Assembly (NCBI GenBank): GCA_002011125.2
Contig: MTMF02000009.1
Span: 1,270,989 to 1,334,988 of the forward strand
DNA from: Candidatus Hydrothermarchaeum profundi
GTDB taxonomy: Archaea; Hydrothermarchaeota; Hydrothermarchaeia; Hydrothermarchaeales; Hydrothermarchaeaceae
DNA: 64,000 nt
Reading direction: 5' to 3'
Of this stretch, positions 43,935 through 51,986 are shown one piece after another. The position numbers were made by a program, and so were the translations under genes. The notes under the pieces are model-generated. The model ran no database searches. It saw only the letters and a list, made by a program, of their open reading frames with translations, and was not told the DNA's origin. The stretch's first letter is position 1. The number at the start of each line of letters is the position of its first letter.

Positions 43935-45741
43935 CTGGGTCCCCCCTGCTGTAATATTCATAGTCGGAGGGCTTTTTACTCCTCTCTTTAAAGGTAGGGT
44001 GAGGAAAGCTTACTTGATGATAGTGCCCTTTGTGGCATTTATAAACCTTCTATTAATGTCCGAAGGAACAAATTGGGTTGTCAATTTTTTAGGCTATGAA
44101 CTAATTTTTGGAAAGGTTGATAAGCTGAGCATGGTCTTTGGGTATATTTTTGTAATTATGGGCTTCTCTGGGATACTTTATGCTCTAAATGTTGAAAATA
44201 TTGGAGAACATATGGCCGCTTTCTTTTATATTGGGAGCGCTCTGGGAGTTGTATTTTCAGGGGACTACTTTTCTCTATTCGTATTCTGGGAAATAATGGC
44301 TTTTGCTTCCGTTCTTCTCATATGGTATAGAAAGAGAAAGGCTTCTTTAAGCGCAGGATTCAGGTATATCCTGGTTCACATAGTTGGAGGACTTTGCTTA
44401 CTTGGAGGGATTATATTACATTTTGTCAGTACCGGCTCTATTGAATTTGGAAGCATCGCTGAAAAAACCTTGGCAAGTTATCTTATTTTAATAGGATTTC
44501 TATTGAACGCGGCGGTACCTCCCCTATCTGCATGGTTACCGGATGCGTATCCAGAGTCAACTTATAGTGGAGGAGTGTTTCTTAGCGCTTTTACGACAAA
44601 AACCGCTGTTTATGTTCTCCTGAGAGCATTCGTAGGTTGGGAGTTACTCATATACCTTGGTACAATCATGACCCTCTACGGTATTGTATACGCTATACTT
44701 GAGAATGATATGAGGAGGATACTTGCTTACAGCATAATTAACCAGGTAGGATTCATGGTTGTGGGAGCTGGAATTGGAACACAAATGGCGATAAATGGAG
44801 CAGCTGCCCATGCCTTTACGCATATACTCTATAAGGGGCTTCTCTGGATGTCAGCGGGCTCCGTACTCTATATGACTGGGAAGAGCAAATGTACTGATCT
44901 TGGAGGGTTGTATAGGACCATGCCTCTAACCCTTATTTTTTGTATGGTTGGTGCTTTATCTATTTCTGCGTTCCCTCTTTTTAGCGGTTTTGTTAGTAAA
45001 TCCATGACTATAGAGGCTGCGGTCGAAGAGCATTTAACATTTATTTGGATTTTACTTATGGTTGCCTCGGCAGGTGTCTTCTTACATGCTGGTATAAAGT
45101 TTCCATACTTCGTATTTTTTGCAAAAGATTCTGGAATAAGAGTGAGGGATCCTCCAGTAAACATGTTATTGGCTATGGGTTTTGTATCGTTTCTTTGTAT
45201 ATTCTTGGGGGTTTATCCAAAGCCTCTTTACAATATTCTCCCATATCCTGTAGATTATGCGCCTTATACTGCTGATCATATTATTGAAACATTGCAACTT
45301 TTGTTATTCTCAGCATTAGCGTTTTTCATATTTTTAGGTTATCTTAAAAGGACAGAAACGATTACTCTCGACACCGATTGGTTCTATAGAACAGGTGCTA
45401 AGGCTTTTCTCTGGTTCGTTAACTATCCGTTATCTACTTTTTCAGCGAGAATTGGAGAGATTTTCTTTAAAACCTTACCTTCTGCTCTCGGAAAAATCGG
45501 TAGAAATCCTGTAGCAGTAGTGCAAATATTAATTGATGAAATCTATTTAACATTCTTAAAAGCAGTACACCATTTTTCAAGGACATTTTTAAGGAGAGAA
45601 TGGATTGAAGTAAAGAGAAGACTTGCAAAAGAAAGAAAAGTCTATCCAAGAGAGGTTGTTAGAAGAAGCCCCATTGGAACTGCGGTTTTACTAATTACTC
45701 TTTTCCTCTTTATATACCTCTTGGACTTGGTTGTAATTTAA
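43927..45741 (+). CDS. antiporter large subunit 3 (NuoL/M/N family, extended C-terminus)
   Basis: A 604-residue protein from the ATG at 43927 (an in-frame GTG at 43915 lies further inside the previous gene). It has about 14 core helices with VFWEIMAFASVLLIWY (helix 5 Glu), PPLSAWLPDAYPESTYSGGVFLSAFTTKTAVY and MRRILAYSIINQVGFM. The C-terminal 130 residues extend past the core with an amphipathic basic stretch (REWIEVKRRLAKERK) and one last membrane helix. The tail resembles the lateral-helix type extension of NuoL. Third and last large subunit of the operon. Confidence 0.92.
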   Translation: MINWVPPAVIFIVGGLFTPLFKGRVRKAYLMIVPFVAFINLLLMSEGTNWVVNFLGYELIFGKVDKLSMVFGYIFVIMGFSGILYALNVENIGEHMAAFFYIGSALGVVFSGDYFSLFVFWEIMAFASVLLIWYRKRKASLSAGFRYILVHIVGGLCLLGGIILHFVSTGSIEFGSIAEKTLASYLILIGFLLNAAVPPLSAWLPDAYPESTYSGGVFLSAFTTKTAVYVLLRAFVGWELLIYLGTIMTLYGIVYAILENDMRRILAYSIINQVGFMVVGAGIGTQMAINGAAAHAFTHILYKGLLWMSAGSVLYMTGKSKCTDLGGLYRTMPLTLIFCMVGALSISAFPLFSGFVSKSMTIEAAVEEHLTFIWILLMVASAGVFLHAGIKFPYFVFFAKDSGIRVRDPPVNMLLAMGFVSFLCIFLGVYPKPLYNILPYPVDYAPYTADHIIETLQLLLFSALAFFIFLGYLKRTETITLDTDWFYRTGAKAFLWFVNYPLSTFSARIGEIFFKTLPSALGKIGRNPVAVVQILIDEIYLTFLKAVHHFSRTFLRREWIEVKRRLAKERKVYPREVVRRSPIGTAVLLITLFLFIYLLDLVVI

Positions 45742-45758
45742 TTAAGTTGATATCCTGT

Positions 45759-45944
45759 CTACTTAGTTTCTGATCTCAGAACTTCATATCCCGGCCAACA
45801 GCAATTGCATTTTCTTTTTAAGAAAACTGGAAGGAACTTGTGATAAAGTTCTGTTTGGACTCCTTTTTCTTGTAATATCTCTATTTCTTTCTCCTCTGCA
45901 ACACGTCTTCTTATTTCGTCAACATAGACCCTATTAACACCCAT
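45759..45944 (-). CDS. small Cys-rich protein downstream of the pyl genes
   Basis: A 61-residue protein with a charged helical first half and a C-terminal CNCCWPGYEV motif that could bind a metal or cofactor. It lies 11 bases after the 85-residue gene on the same strand. The stop is TAG; reading through would add only 7 residues. Family not recognised, and the short length leaves doubt that it is a gene. Confidence 0.45.
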   Translation of the reverse strand: MGVNRVYVDEIRRRVAEEKEIEILQEKGVQTELYHKFLPVFLKRKCNCCWPGYEVLRSETK

Positions 45945-45955
45945 TCTTTATCACT

Positions 45956-46213
45956 CTAAATTGGACAATATTTCTGTATAATCTCTTTTTTAAGCCTATA
46001 TGCGATATACCTGTCATACCGTCCTTCCATTACATTATAAATATATTCGCTTATATCATTCCATTCGCATTTACCATCGAAGGTTTTCTCAAACTCTTCT
46101 AGCAACCTACTGAGTAGGGATGTGTCAGATTCTTCACCGCATCTAAGTTGACGCTTTCTCATTTTTCTAACTGCACAATCATCTTTCAATGGTTCTTTCA
46201 AATATAAGTCCAT
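45956..46213 (-). CDS. small hypothetical protein downstream of pylD
   Basis: An 85-residue charged protein with four scattered cysteines and two predicted helices (SLLSRLLEEFEKTF and AYRLKKEIIQKY). It starts 76 bases after pylD on the same strand, so it could be the tail of the pyl transcript or have its own start (AT-rich TATA-like sequence lies before it). The stop is TAG. Its frame and that of the following small gene differ, so UAG read-through does not join them. Function unknown. Confidence 0.5.
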   Translation of the reverse strand: MDLYLKEPLKDDCAVRKMRKRQLRCGEESDTSLLSRLLEEFEKTFDGKCEWNDISEYIYNVMEGRYDRYIAYRLKKEIIQKYCPI

Positions 46214-46289
46214 ACCAGAAAGAAAGTATATAACAAACTAAAATTTTTTAAAAAATGCAATACAATTGGTAGATAAATAAATTTTGAGT

Positions 46290-47093
46290 TTAAAGGCTTG
46301 CGGATTTTACAGCCATAACAGCTACTCCGATCTGGAGGGGATCATGGATTAATCGGGTATCTAACTTTTCAATCCCTCTCTTGCTTACACCTAGAGGAAC
46401 TCCAGGAGCTGAAAGAACTGTTTCAGAGTTTATCCAGTCATCTTTTATAGTAGCTGGTGAGGCATTAATAATCAGATTAGTTTCTTTGATTGCTTCTTCT
46501 ATAGACCTATACGCTAATATTGATGGGCCCTCTAGCATTGATGCCTTAGAGAAATCCTTATCAACTAACAGGATTTTAGCCTTCTTTATCTTTAGATATC
46601 CTACTAGGCGTTTTCCTACCTTTCCTGCTCCTATAACCAAGACTTTTTTGCCTTGAAGTCCCCCTGCAGCTATTTCTAACGCAGTGGAATACCCTAGGGC
46701 CGTTGCATCGGCATTATCCACATATTTTCCGGATAGAATGTTTAGTGCAATAAAACGTAAATCATCAGCAATAAATAAAATGTTTGCGCCTCTGTCAATA
46801 GCTTCCTCTATTCCCGTGATATCTCTATTTTCAGTCACAAAGGATTCCATTCCTATATGAGATATGATTGAAGAAACAGCATAGCTAAATCCTGGGATCA
46901 CACCCTCTCCAAAAGTCATAGGTACAACACCAGCTATAGCGTTGTTTATATCAGGTTTTCTTTTTATATCCCCTTCTACTGCAGTAAAAGCCAATTCTCG
47001 TAAAGTACACTTTATTTTGTTCTTCAATTCTTTATCGTAATCGTTCAATCTTTGTGGGATACTCTTTACTATCTCTGAAGTCAATCTTGTCAT
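46290..47093 (-). CDS. pylD: pyrrolysine biosynthesis protein PylD
   Basis: A 267-residue dehydrogenase. It oxidises the dipeptide-like intermediate (3R)-3-methyl-D-ornithyl-N6-lysine, after which ring closure gives pyrrolysine. The Rossmann motif KVLVIGAGKVGKRLVGYL lies near residues 143-160. The N-terminal half has the PylD-typical GVVPMTFGEGVIPGFSYAV. Start overlaps the pylC stop by 4 bases (ATGA). It ends in TAA. It is the last pyl gene of the operon. Confidence 0.95.
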   Translation of the reverse strand: MTRLTSEIVKSIPQRLNDYDKELKNKIKCTLRELAFTAVEGDIKRKPDINNAIAGVVPMTFGEGVIPGFSYAVSSIISHIGMESFVTENRDITGIEEAIDRGANILFIADDLRFIALNILSGKYVDNADATALGYSTALEIAAGGLQGKKVLVIGAGKVGKRLVGYLKIKKAKILLVDKDFSKASMLEGPSILAYRSIEEAIKETNLIINASPATIKDDWINSETVLSAPGVPLGVSKRGIEKLDTRLIHDPLQIGVAVMAVKSASL

Positions 47094-48250
47094 TTTAAAT
47101 ACACCTCGGGATACGGATCTGAAAACTCTTTGATATCCAATTCGTTTATAATATTATCTAACACCTGATTTCTTTTTTCCCAAGTTTCTTCTAGGGACTT
47201 TTCTTTTACTATAAGGGTCGCGACCCATTTACCCCTACTACTCCTATAATTAGTAATCATTTCAAAAGAGCCAAAAAGACCCTTATGGATGCTTAAATTA
47301 TCAGCTGAAGCCATCAGATGCTCTCCTCCGACTTGGATGCATGATTTTGAAACAGTTATATGTTCATATAAGATTGCACTTTTTGGCGATGTCACCACCT
47401 TCGGGAGTGTATTGTTAGTAAACAAATTAACAAGAAGCTCTAACATATTTACACCACTTGAATGGTAAACGGCTGTCGGAGTTTGACTTGGAAGTCTAGC
47501 ATCGATTTCTATTACTTTTGGTTTTCCCTCCAATACTATAGCCTCAACATCTGTTATTCCTGTTAGATGTAATCCGTCAGCTATTTTTGTCCCTATTTTT
47601 TTGATCTTTTCTTCAATTGAAGAAGATAGAGTTAATGGAGCTAAAACTCTTTTACAGTCAAAATTTGAATCAAATTCTAGCATAGTACATAAAAGAGGGA
47701 CTCCCTCTCCCTCTTTTGCAATAATCTCTATAGATACTGAAGGCCCTTTAATGAATTCTTGAATAACCTTGTTCGATGAAGGGGATATTCTCCCTACCGT
47801 ATTCTGAAGTTGAGCTTTATTCCACACTATTGAGACATCCTGGCTTCCGCTAGAGTTTGATGGTTTAATTATTAATGGAAAATCTGCATTAGGATACAAT
47901 CGGGGTATTGGAATACCTATTTTCTCGAAAAACTTGTTAGAACGGATTTTAGAACTCGAGATGTAATATGAGTTTGTGTCATGTATAAGGGGAGTCCCCT
48001 TTGCGTCTTTAGTAATCTTTCTTAAAGTTGCCTTGTTTTCAGTTGCCGGCAGGATAACATCTGCGGTTCTATAAATCTTTTTTGCTTCTTTAGCATTCTT
48101 GGTTATATCTATTATATGGGTTTCATCTGCAAGACTTGCTGCAGGTACATCGGGATTTTTATCGATTAAAATACTTTCATAACCGGCTTTTTTTGATAAA
48201 TATACAGCTTCTAGTCCTTGGAGCTTCCCCCCTACTATGCATATCCTCAT
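47090..48250 (-). CDS. pylC: pyrrolysine biosynthesis protein PylC
   Basis: A 386-residue ATP-grasp ligase that joins 3-methyl-D-ornithine to the epsilon-amino group of lysine. N-terminal Rossmann-like segment CIVGGKLQGLEAVYLSKKAG, ATP-grasp core LIIKPSNSSGSQDVSIV near residue 125, and catalytic VIEIDARLPSQTPTAVY near 270. Length is slightly above the usual 360 or so. It overlaps pylB by 4 bases and pylD by 4 bases, so B, C and D are translationally coupled. Confidence 0.96.
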   Translation of the reverse strand: MRICIVGGKLQGLEAVYLSKKAGYESILIDKNPDVPAASLADETHIIDITKNAKEAKKIYRTADVILPATENKATLRKITKDAKGTPLIHDTNSYYISSSKIRSNKFFEKIGIPIPRLYPNADFPLIIKPSNSSGSQDVSIVWNKAQLQNTVGRISPSSNKVIQEFIKGPSVSIEIIAKEGEGVPLLCTMLEFDSNFDCKRVLAPLTLSSSIEEKIKKIGTKIADGLHLTGITDVEAIVLEGKPKVIEIDARLPSQTPTAVYHSSGVNMLELLVNLFTNNTLPKVVTSPKSAILYEHITVSKSCIQVGGEHLMASADNLSIHKGLFGSFEMITNYRSSRGKWVATLIVKEKSLEETWEKRNQVLDNIINELDIKEFSDPYPEVYLK

Positions 48251-49347
48251 GAAGACACCTTATGGGGCGAGAATTTCTTATATTTCTCTATCCATCTGAT
48301 ATAGTCTTTCACAGTTGCGCTCTTTAATTTGAGTTCTTTTAGATAGGGCTTTATCCCGTCAACCGTTCTTTTACCTATTCGGATATCTAAATCATGCTGA
48401 GCAACTCCTGCGAGGTCTCCTTGGGGGGGGATAATAGATGTAACTACATTAGCTCCAGCCATTAATCTGGCTTGAAGTCCGGCTACGCCTTCTATATCCA
48501 AGGAGGCGGGTATCAACTTGTCTTGATGTACGAGTCTCATTACAGCAATGGTAAGAAGCTCTTCTTCTCTGGGCGGAGTTCTCCAATTTTCCATAGGCGT
48601 TCCGATCTGAGGTATAAAACTCATAGCTCTTATCTGGTGGGCATTAATTTTTTTCATCTCACTAATTGAATATGCCCTATCTTTTAGCGATTCTCCGACT
48701 CCTAGAAGAATGCCCTCCTCTATCAGCATACCTTCCTTTACAGCTATTTCTTTAACTCTCATTCTAGTATCGTAGTCTTGATCGATTCTTAGCTTAGAGA
48801 ATAAATCTCTATTATGAGTTTCTTGGTAGCATGCGTACCAATCTGCTCCAGCCCTAGATAAGTCCCCAAGGATTTTATGAGGAACAACGCCTGGGGATAC
48901 CATTATAGGGATGTCAACTTCATTTCTAACTCTTTTGAGTAAATCCAGCAATTTTGAAAAATCTTGTCTACCGTGGATTAATGGATCTTCACTCATAGTA
49001 AGATCTATTAAATGGACTCCAGAATCTTCTAGGTCTTTTGCAATTTTTATTACTTCTTCCGGAGTTTTCCGGTATCTAGGGCTCTTTAAATTTGGTTTCC
49101 TATAAAAACAGAAAGTACATCTGTTACGGCAGTATGTTGTAAAGTATATGAAACCATAGAAAAAAATCTTGTTACCAAAGAATTTCTCTCTTATTCTTTT
49201 TGCTGCGGAAAAAACGCCTTCTATATCAACTGGATCCCTTAGCCCTAATAAATACTCAGTCTCTACTCTGGATAGAGTGTTTAGGTTTAAAGCTTTTTCT
49301 ACAATGCTCTCAGCCTTTTTATCATTAAATTCTAACTCATTGTTCAC
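48247..49347 (-). CDS. pylB: methylornithine synthase PylB (radical SAM)
   Basis: This radical SAM mutase turns lysine into (3R)-3-methyl-D-ornithine, the first step of pyrrolysine synthesis. The CxxxCxxC cluster site is CRNRCTFC, preceded by FIYFTTY as in known PylB. I favour the GTG at 49347, which follows GGAGA at good spacing and gives about 366 residues; a GTG at 49401 extends the frame by 18 residues but has its ribosome site too close. The pylSc gene ends 98 bases upstream of this start. Confidence 0.96.
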   Translation of the reverse strand: MNNELEFNDKKAESIVEKALNLNTLSRVETEYLLGLRDPVDIEGVFSAAKRIREKFFGNKIFFYGFIYFTTYCRNRCTFCFYRKPNLKSPRYRKTPEEVIKIAKDLEDSGVHLIDLTMSEDPLIHGRQDFSKLLDLLKRVRNEVDIPIMVSPGVVPHKILGDLSRAGADWYACYQETHNRDLFSKLRIDQDYDTRMRVKEIAVKEGMLIEEGILLGVGESLKDRAYSISEMKKINAHQIRAMSFIPQIGTPMENWRTPPREEELLTIAVMRLVHQDKLIPASLDIEGVAGLQARLMAGANVVTSIIPPQGDLAGVAQHDLDIRIGKRTVDGIKPYLKELKLKSATVKDYIRWIEKYKKFSPHKVSS

Positions 49348-49445
49348 GCGTATCTCTCCTATGTAAAACGCAATTCCGCATTTCTTTAAGTACTTTGTCA
49401 CTCCTGCAAAACAACCTCAAAGTATCCCTAAGAATCTTGTATTAT

Positions 49446-50279
49446 TTAAATTATATCGAGCCTCACGCAATCAAGGTAAATTAGACTTCTACCAATTTTC
49501 TTTATATTAGCGAAACCTTCCTTTGCCAAGATAATTCTCTCGATCCCAAAACCTATCCCTGCCCAGGGATCGTATATCCCCCAGTTTTTATCGAGCTCAT
49601 GAGGGCCTGCTACACCAGAGCCTATTTCTATACCTCTCGAATGCACATCAAGAGTTTTCCCATAACATTCAGCATCTTCATAAGAAAGCTCATATTCCAT
49701 CTCAAGGGCGTCCATAATCTTTGTTATCAACTCTTTTAAACGTTCTTCCGGATCTTTCTCGGGTGATAGTTCAACTAGGTTTAGCATGGTAAATTCCGGC
49801 AAATGGCGAGCTCCTTTGGACTCCTTACGGAAACATGGCCCAATCTCGAAAATCCTGATCGGTCTTGGCCATAATCTACCGAGATGCCCAAGTAGAAAAT
49901 AGAGGTTTGGAGCTAGCATAGGTCTCAGGCAGTGATCTCGATCAATCCAAAAGATTTGGTTCCAGAGATGGTCTCCCTCATGGATATTCATACGTTCTAG
50001 GAGTCCTCTACTTAAAATAATTGGAGTAACGACTTCCGTAAAACCTATCGATGTAAGTAAGGATACCAGTTTTGATTCAATTTTTCGTAGATCGGGTCTC
50101 TTTTTATAACTCCGAAGAAGTTCAAGTCTTTCCTTGTTTTTGGTTGTAAGCCTATAACTGATTTTCTTGAAAACCTCTTCCCTTTCCTCGCTTGATTTAA
50201 ATTTGAGTATAAGCTCTTCCTCTTCCAGCATTAGTTCTTTAAGCCGTTGTTTTTGAGCATCTGTAAAAGTTAAATCCAT
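49446..50279 (-). CDS. pylSc: pyrrolysyl-tRNA synthetase catalytic subunit (PylSc)
   Basis: A 277-residue class II synthetase that charges tRNA-Pyl with pyrrolysine. It equals the C-terminal catalytic half of Methanosarcina PylRS. It keeps MLAPNLY of the substrate pocket, motif 2 IFEIGPCFRKES and FTMLN with the gating Asn, the Tyr in ECYGKTLD, and motif 3 GFGIERI. The residue matching Cys348 of M. mazei is Val here (MLNLV). No tRNA-binding N-terminal domain is fused; that is the separate gene upstream. A GGAAGGGA ribosome site lies before the ATG. Confidence 0.97.
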   Translation of the reverse strand: MDLTFTDAQKQRLKELMLEEEELILKFKSSEEREEVFKKISYRLTTKNKERLELLRSYKKRPDLRKIESKLVSLLTSIGFTEVVTPIILSRGLLERMNIHEGDHLWNQIFWIDRDHCLRPMLAPNLYFLLGHLGRLWPRPIRIFEIGPCFRKESKGARHLPEFTMLNLVELSPEKDPEERLKELITKIMDALEMEYELSYEDAECYGKTLDVHSRGIEIGSGVAGPHELDKNWGIYDPWAGIGFGIERIILAKEGFANIKKIGRSLIYLDCVRLDII

Positions 50280-50294
50280 TTCTATGTCCCTTCC

Positions 50295-50579
50295 TTAGGA
50301 TTTCTTACCAGCAAATCTCTTCAACTTCCAATCAGGTATTTTGCATTTCTTGCAAGGAGTTATGTATCTTCTTTGCCGTAGCCATCTAGCCCTCCTACTA
50401 TTCTTCGAGTTCCTTCCTCTAGAGACAGCATTGCAGTGCGTTCTTACAATAATAAAAGATCCTCTTTCTTCGATTTCTTTAACTCCATGTAAAGTACCTT
50501 TTTTAGATACCCACAGATTTATTTTTTTTACAAGATCTAACAACGGAACACGTTTATCGAAAATATCTTTCTTGCTCAT
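50295..50579 (-). CDS. pylSn: PylSn, tRNA-Pyl-binding subunit of the split synthetase
   Basis: A 94-residue protein homologous to the N-terminal domain of Methanosarcina PylRS. It has LWVSKKGTLH, VRTHCNAVSRGRNSKNSRRAR and CKKCKIPDWKL. The His, Cys and CxxC residues match the zinc site that shapes the tRNA variable-loop reader. It is encoded apart from PylSc, with its own TAA stop and 15 bases between the genes. An upstream GTG at 50588 is the alternative start. The gene begins 16 bases after the tRNA-Pyl 3' end, so tRNA and mRNA are probably made as one transcript. Confidence 0.95.
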   Translation of the reverse strand: MSKKDIFDKRVPLLDLVKKINLWVSKKGTLHGVKEIEERGSFIIVRTHCNAVSRGRNSKNSRRARWLRQRRYITPCKKCKIPDWKLKRFAGKKS

Positions 50580-50595
50580 TTGAATCACATATTAG

Positions 50596-50664
50596 CGGAG
50601 GGCCCGAGAGTCGAACCCGGCTGCATGGAGTTAGAGTCCATGCGGTCTCCCCGACCTGCCCTCC
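50596..50664 (-). tRNA. pylT: tRNA-Pyl (anticodon CUA, amber decoding)
   Basis: A 69-base cloverleaf with all marks of tRNA-Pyl. The acceptor GGAGGGC pairs with GCCCTCC. One base joins acceptor and D stem; the D stem is GGTC/GACC with a 5-base loop. The anticodon stem is long (6 bases CATGGA/TCCATG, extendable to 7) around CTCTAAC with anticodon CTA at 50632-50634. The variable loop is 3 bases, the T stem is CCGGG/CTCGG and the discriminator is G. CCA is not encoded. It heads the pylSn-Sc-B-C-D operon. Confidence 0.97.
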
Positions 50665-50701
50665 TATGGCGTACTCTACTAAAGTAAAATGGCTTTTTCT
50701 A

Positions 50702-50715
50702 GGATATTTAAATTT
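50702..50715 (-). promoter_or_regulatory. likely TATA box for the pylT-pylSn operon
   Basis: On the minus strand the sequence reads AAATTTAAATATCC about 40 bases before the tRNA-Pyl 5' end, within the 158-base gap shared with the divergent methyltransferase gene. A short 5' leader would be trimmed by RNase P. The opposite-strand TATA-like GGTTTTATAGTT at 50779-50790 would serve the methyltransferase gene. Confidence 0.4.
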
Positions 50716-50822
50716 TTGGCTAAATGGTATTGATGCTATGGTTATACTTTCTATGAAGATTAGAAATTCTACCGTAAAGGTTTTATAGTTCTTGCGTGTT
50801 TCTTTTGTCTTGGTGATTTTGT

Positions 50823-51830
50823 ATGGATGTAGTGGATCGTTTTTTTAATGCACTTAAGGGTAAGGAGGTGGATAGGCCTCCGGTAACATGTGCTAATCAG
50901 ACGGCTACAGTTGAGCAGATGGAGAAAGTTGGAGTATTTTGGCCTGAAGCACATAAAGATGCAGAGAAAATGGCTGTTTTAGCAGCTCAGGCATGGGAGC
51001 AACTAGGGCTGGAGGTTGTTGGTGTTCCTTTTTGCCAGACAGTTGAGGCTGAGGTTTTGGGATGTGAAATTAAGTGGAGTGATAAGAAGGACGCTATTCC
51101 CAGCGTACCTTTCGAGGGTTATGCCAGTCCAGATGATGTCACGGTTCCTGAGAACCTTCTGGAACAAGGAAGGATTCCTGTAGTCTTTAAGGCTTTGGAG
51201 ATTTTGAGGGAGAAATATGGTGAGCAAGTGCCAATCATGGGCCACGTTAATGGGCCTTTTAGCCTTGCGTCACATCTTACAGATCCTAGCAAGATGATGA
51301 AACTTATTCTCACGAAGCCGGATGTTGTTCCAGAGTTCTGTCGTATTTCAGTAGATGTTATTTCAGAGTATGCTAATGCAATGTATGATCATGGAGCCGA
51401 TGTGGTAGTTATAGAGGATATGATCGCAAGCGTTGACCTATTAGGTCCAAAGTTTTATGAAGACTTTAGTTTTCCTTTTGAGAAAGAGCTTGCAAGCCGT
51501 CTCAAGGGACCATCGATTTTGCACATTTGTGGAAATGCTACTTCAGTATTAGACAACATGATCGCTACAGGTTCTGATGGTATTAGTATTGATAGTAAAG
51601 TTGATGCCAGTTTAGCGGTTGAAAAGAGTAGGGGAAAATGTGCGGTGCTAGGGAATGTAGATGCATTAGTATTACTAAATGGCACTGTAGATGAGATTCA
51701 AAAAGAGACGATGAAGTCGATTGAAGCCAATGTTGACCTCGTTGCGCCGGCTTGTGCGATTTCTCCTCTTAATAGTAATAAAAATATCAAAGCTATGGTG
51801 GACACCGTAGTTGAATATGGGGGTAAGTGA
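50823..51830 (+). CDS. mtbA: methylcobamide:coenzyme M methyltransferase (MtbA/MtaA family)
   Basis: A 335-residue UroD-fold enzyme that moves the methyl group from a methyl-corrinoid protein to coenzyme M. The zinc site HxC...C is present: HICGNA (His about 233, Cys about 235) and PACAI (Cys about 310). The N-terminus VDRFFNALKGKEVDRPPV is family-typical. MtbA (methylamine-specific) is preferred over MtaA because it is divergent from the pyl operon, but the sequence alone does not separate them. TATA-like element at 50779; ribosome site GGTGA close to the ATG. Cobalt uptake genes follow. Confidence 0.88.
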   Translation: MDVVDRFFNALKGKEVDRPPVTCANQTATVEQMEKVGVFWPEAHKDAEKMAVLAAQAWEQLGLEVVGVPFCQTVEAEVLGCEIKWSDKKDAIPSVPFEGYASPDDVTVPENLLEQGRIPVVFKALEILREKYGEQVPIMGHVNGPFSLASHLTDPSKMMKLILTKPDVVPEFCRISVDVISEYANAMYDHGADVVVIEDMIASVDLLGPKFYEDFSFPFEKELASRLKGPSILHICGNATSVLDNMIATGSDGISIDSKVDASLAVEKSRGKCAVLGNVDALVLLNGTVDEIQKETMKSIEANVDLVAPACAISPLNSNKNIKAMVDTVVEYGGK

Positions 51831-51872
51831 TTTAGTGTAATGATGACTACAGTTATGTGTCCCCCCCTTCCT

Positions 51873-51887
51873 CTTTTTTTATTCTTT
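51873..51887 (+). terminator. U-rich terminator after the CoM methyltransferase gene
   Basis: A run of T (CTTTTTTTATTCTTT) follows a pyrimidine-rich stretch about 40 bases after the mtbA stop. Archaeal polymerases stop at such T tracts without a hairpin. It separates mtbA from cbiM, which has its own promoter. Confidence 0.45.
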
Positions 51888-51925
51888 AAAAAATGATATG
51901 AAAGCCTTCTTTTGTTAACTATTTA

Positions 51926-51941
51926 GGTAATATTCGTTACC
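51926..51941. promoter_or_regulatory. inverted repeat before the cbiM promoter, operator candidate
   Basis: GGTAATATTCGTTACC has 5-base inverted arms (GGTAA / TTACC) around 6 bases. It lies just upstream of the cbiM TATA box, where a bound regulator could block or aid TBP. A metal sensor would make sense for a cobalt uptake operon, but the regulator is not identifiable here. Confidence 0.4.
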
Positions 51942-51952
51942 CAAAAAAATAG

Positions 51953-51964
51953 TGATATATATAC
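51953..51964 (+). promoter_or_regulatory. TATA box of the cobalt transport operon
   Basis: TGATATATATAC lies about 28 bases before the ATG of cbiM at 51987, behind an A-rich BRE-like stretch. The spacing predicts a nearly leaderless mRNA. I see no cobalamin riboswitch in this gap, as expected for archaea. Confidence 0.6.
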
Positions 51965-51986
51965 CTTTTACAACCTATAAGATTTC

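Noticed and set aside
45759-46213. The two small genes as one protein joined by pyrrolysine at UAG
   Set aside because: The frames differ: the TAG at 45956-45958 leads into a frame one base off from the next gene, so read-through cannot fuse them.
50279-50295. Split pylS as a simple frameshift of a fused gene
   Set aside because: PylSn ends at its own TAA, a 15-base gap with a GGAAGGGA ribosome site follows, and PylSc starts with its own ATG; both domains are complete.
51831-51986. A cobalamin riboswitch before cbiM
   Set aside because: The gap is short and holds a T tract, a small inverted repeat and a TATA box close to the ATG; no riboswitch core fits, and the mRNA leader would be only a few bases.
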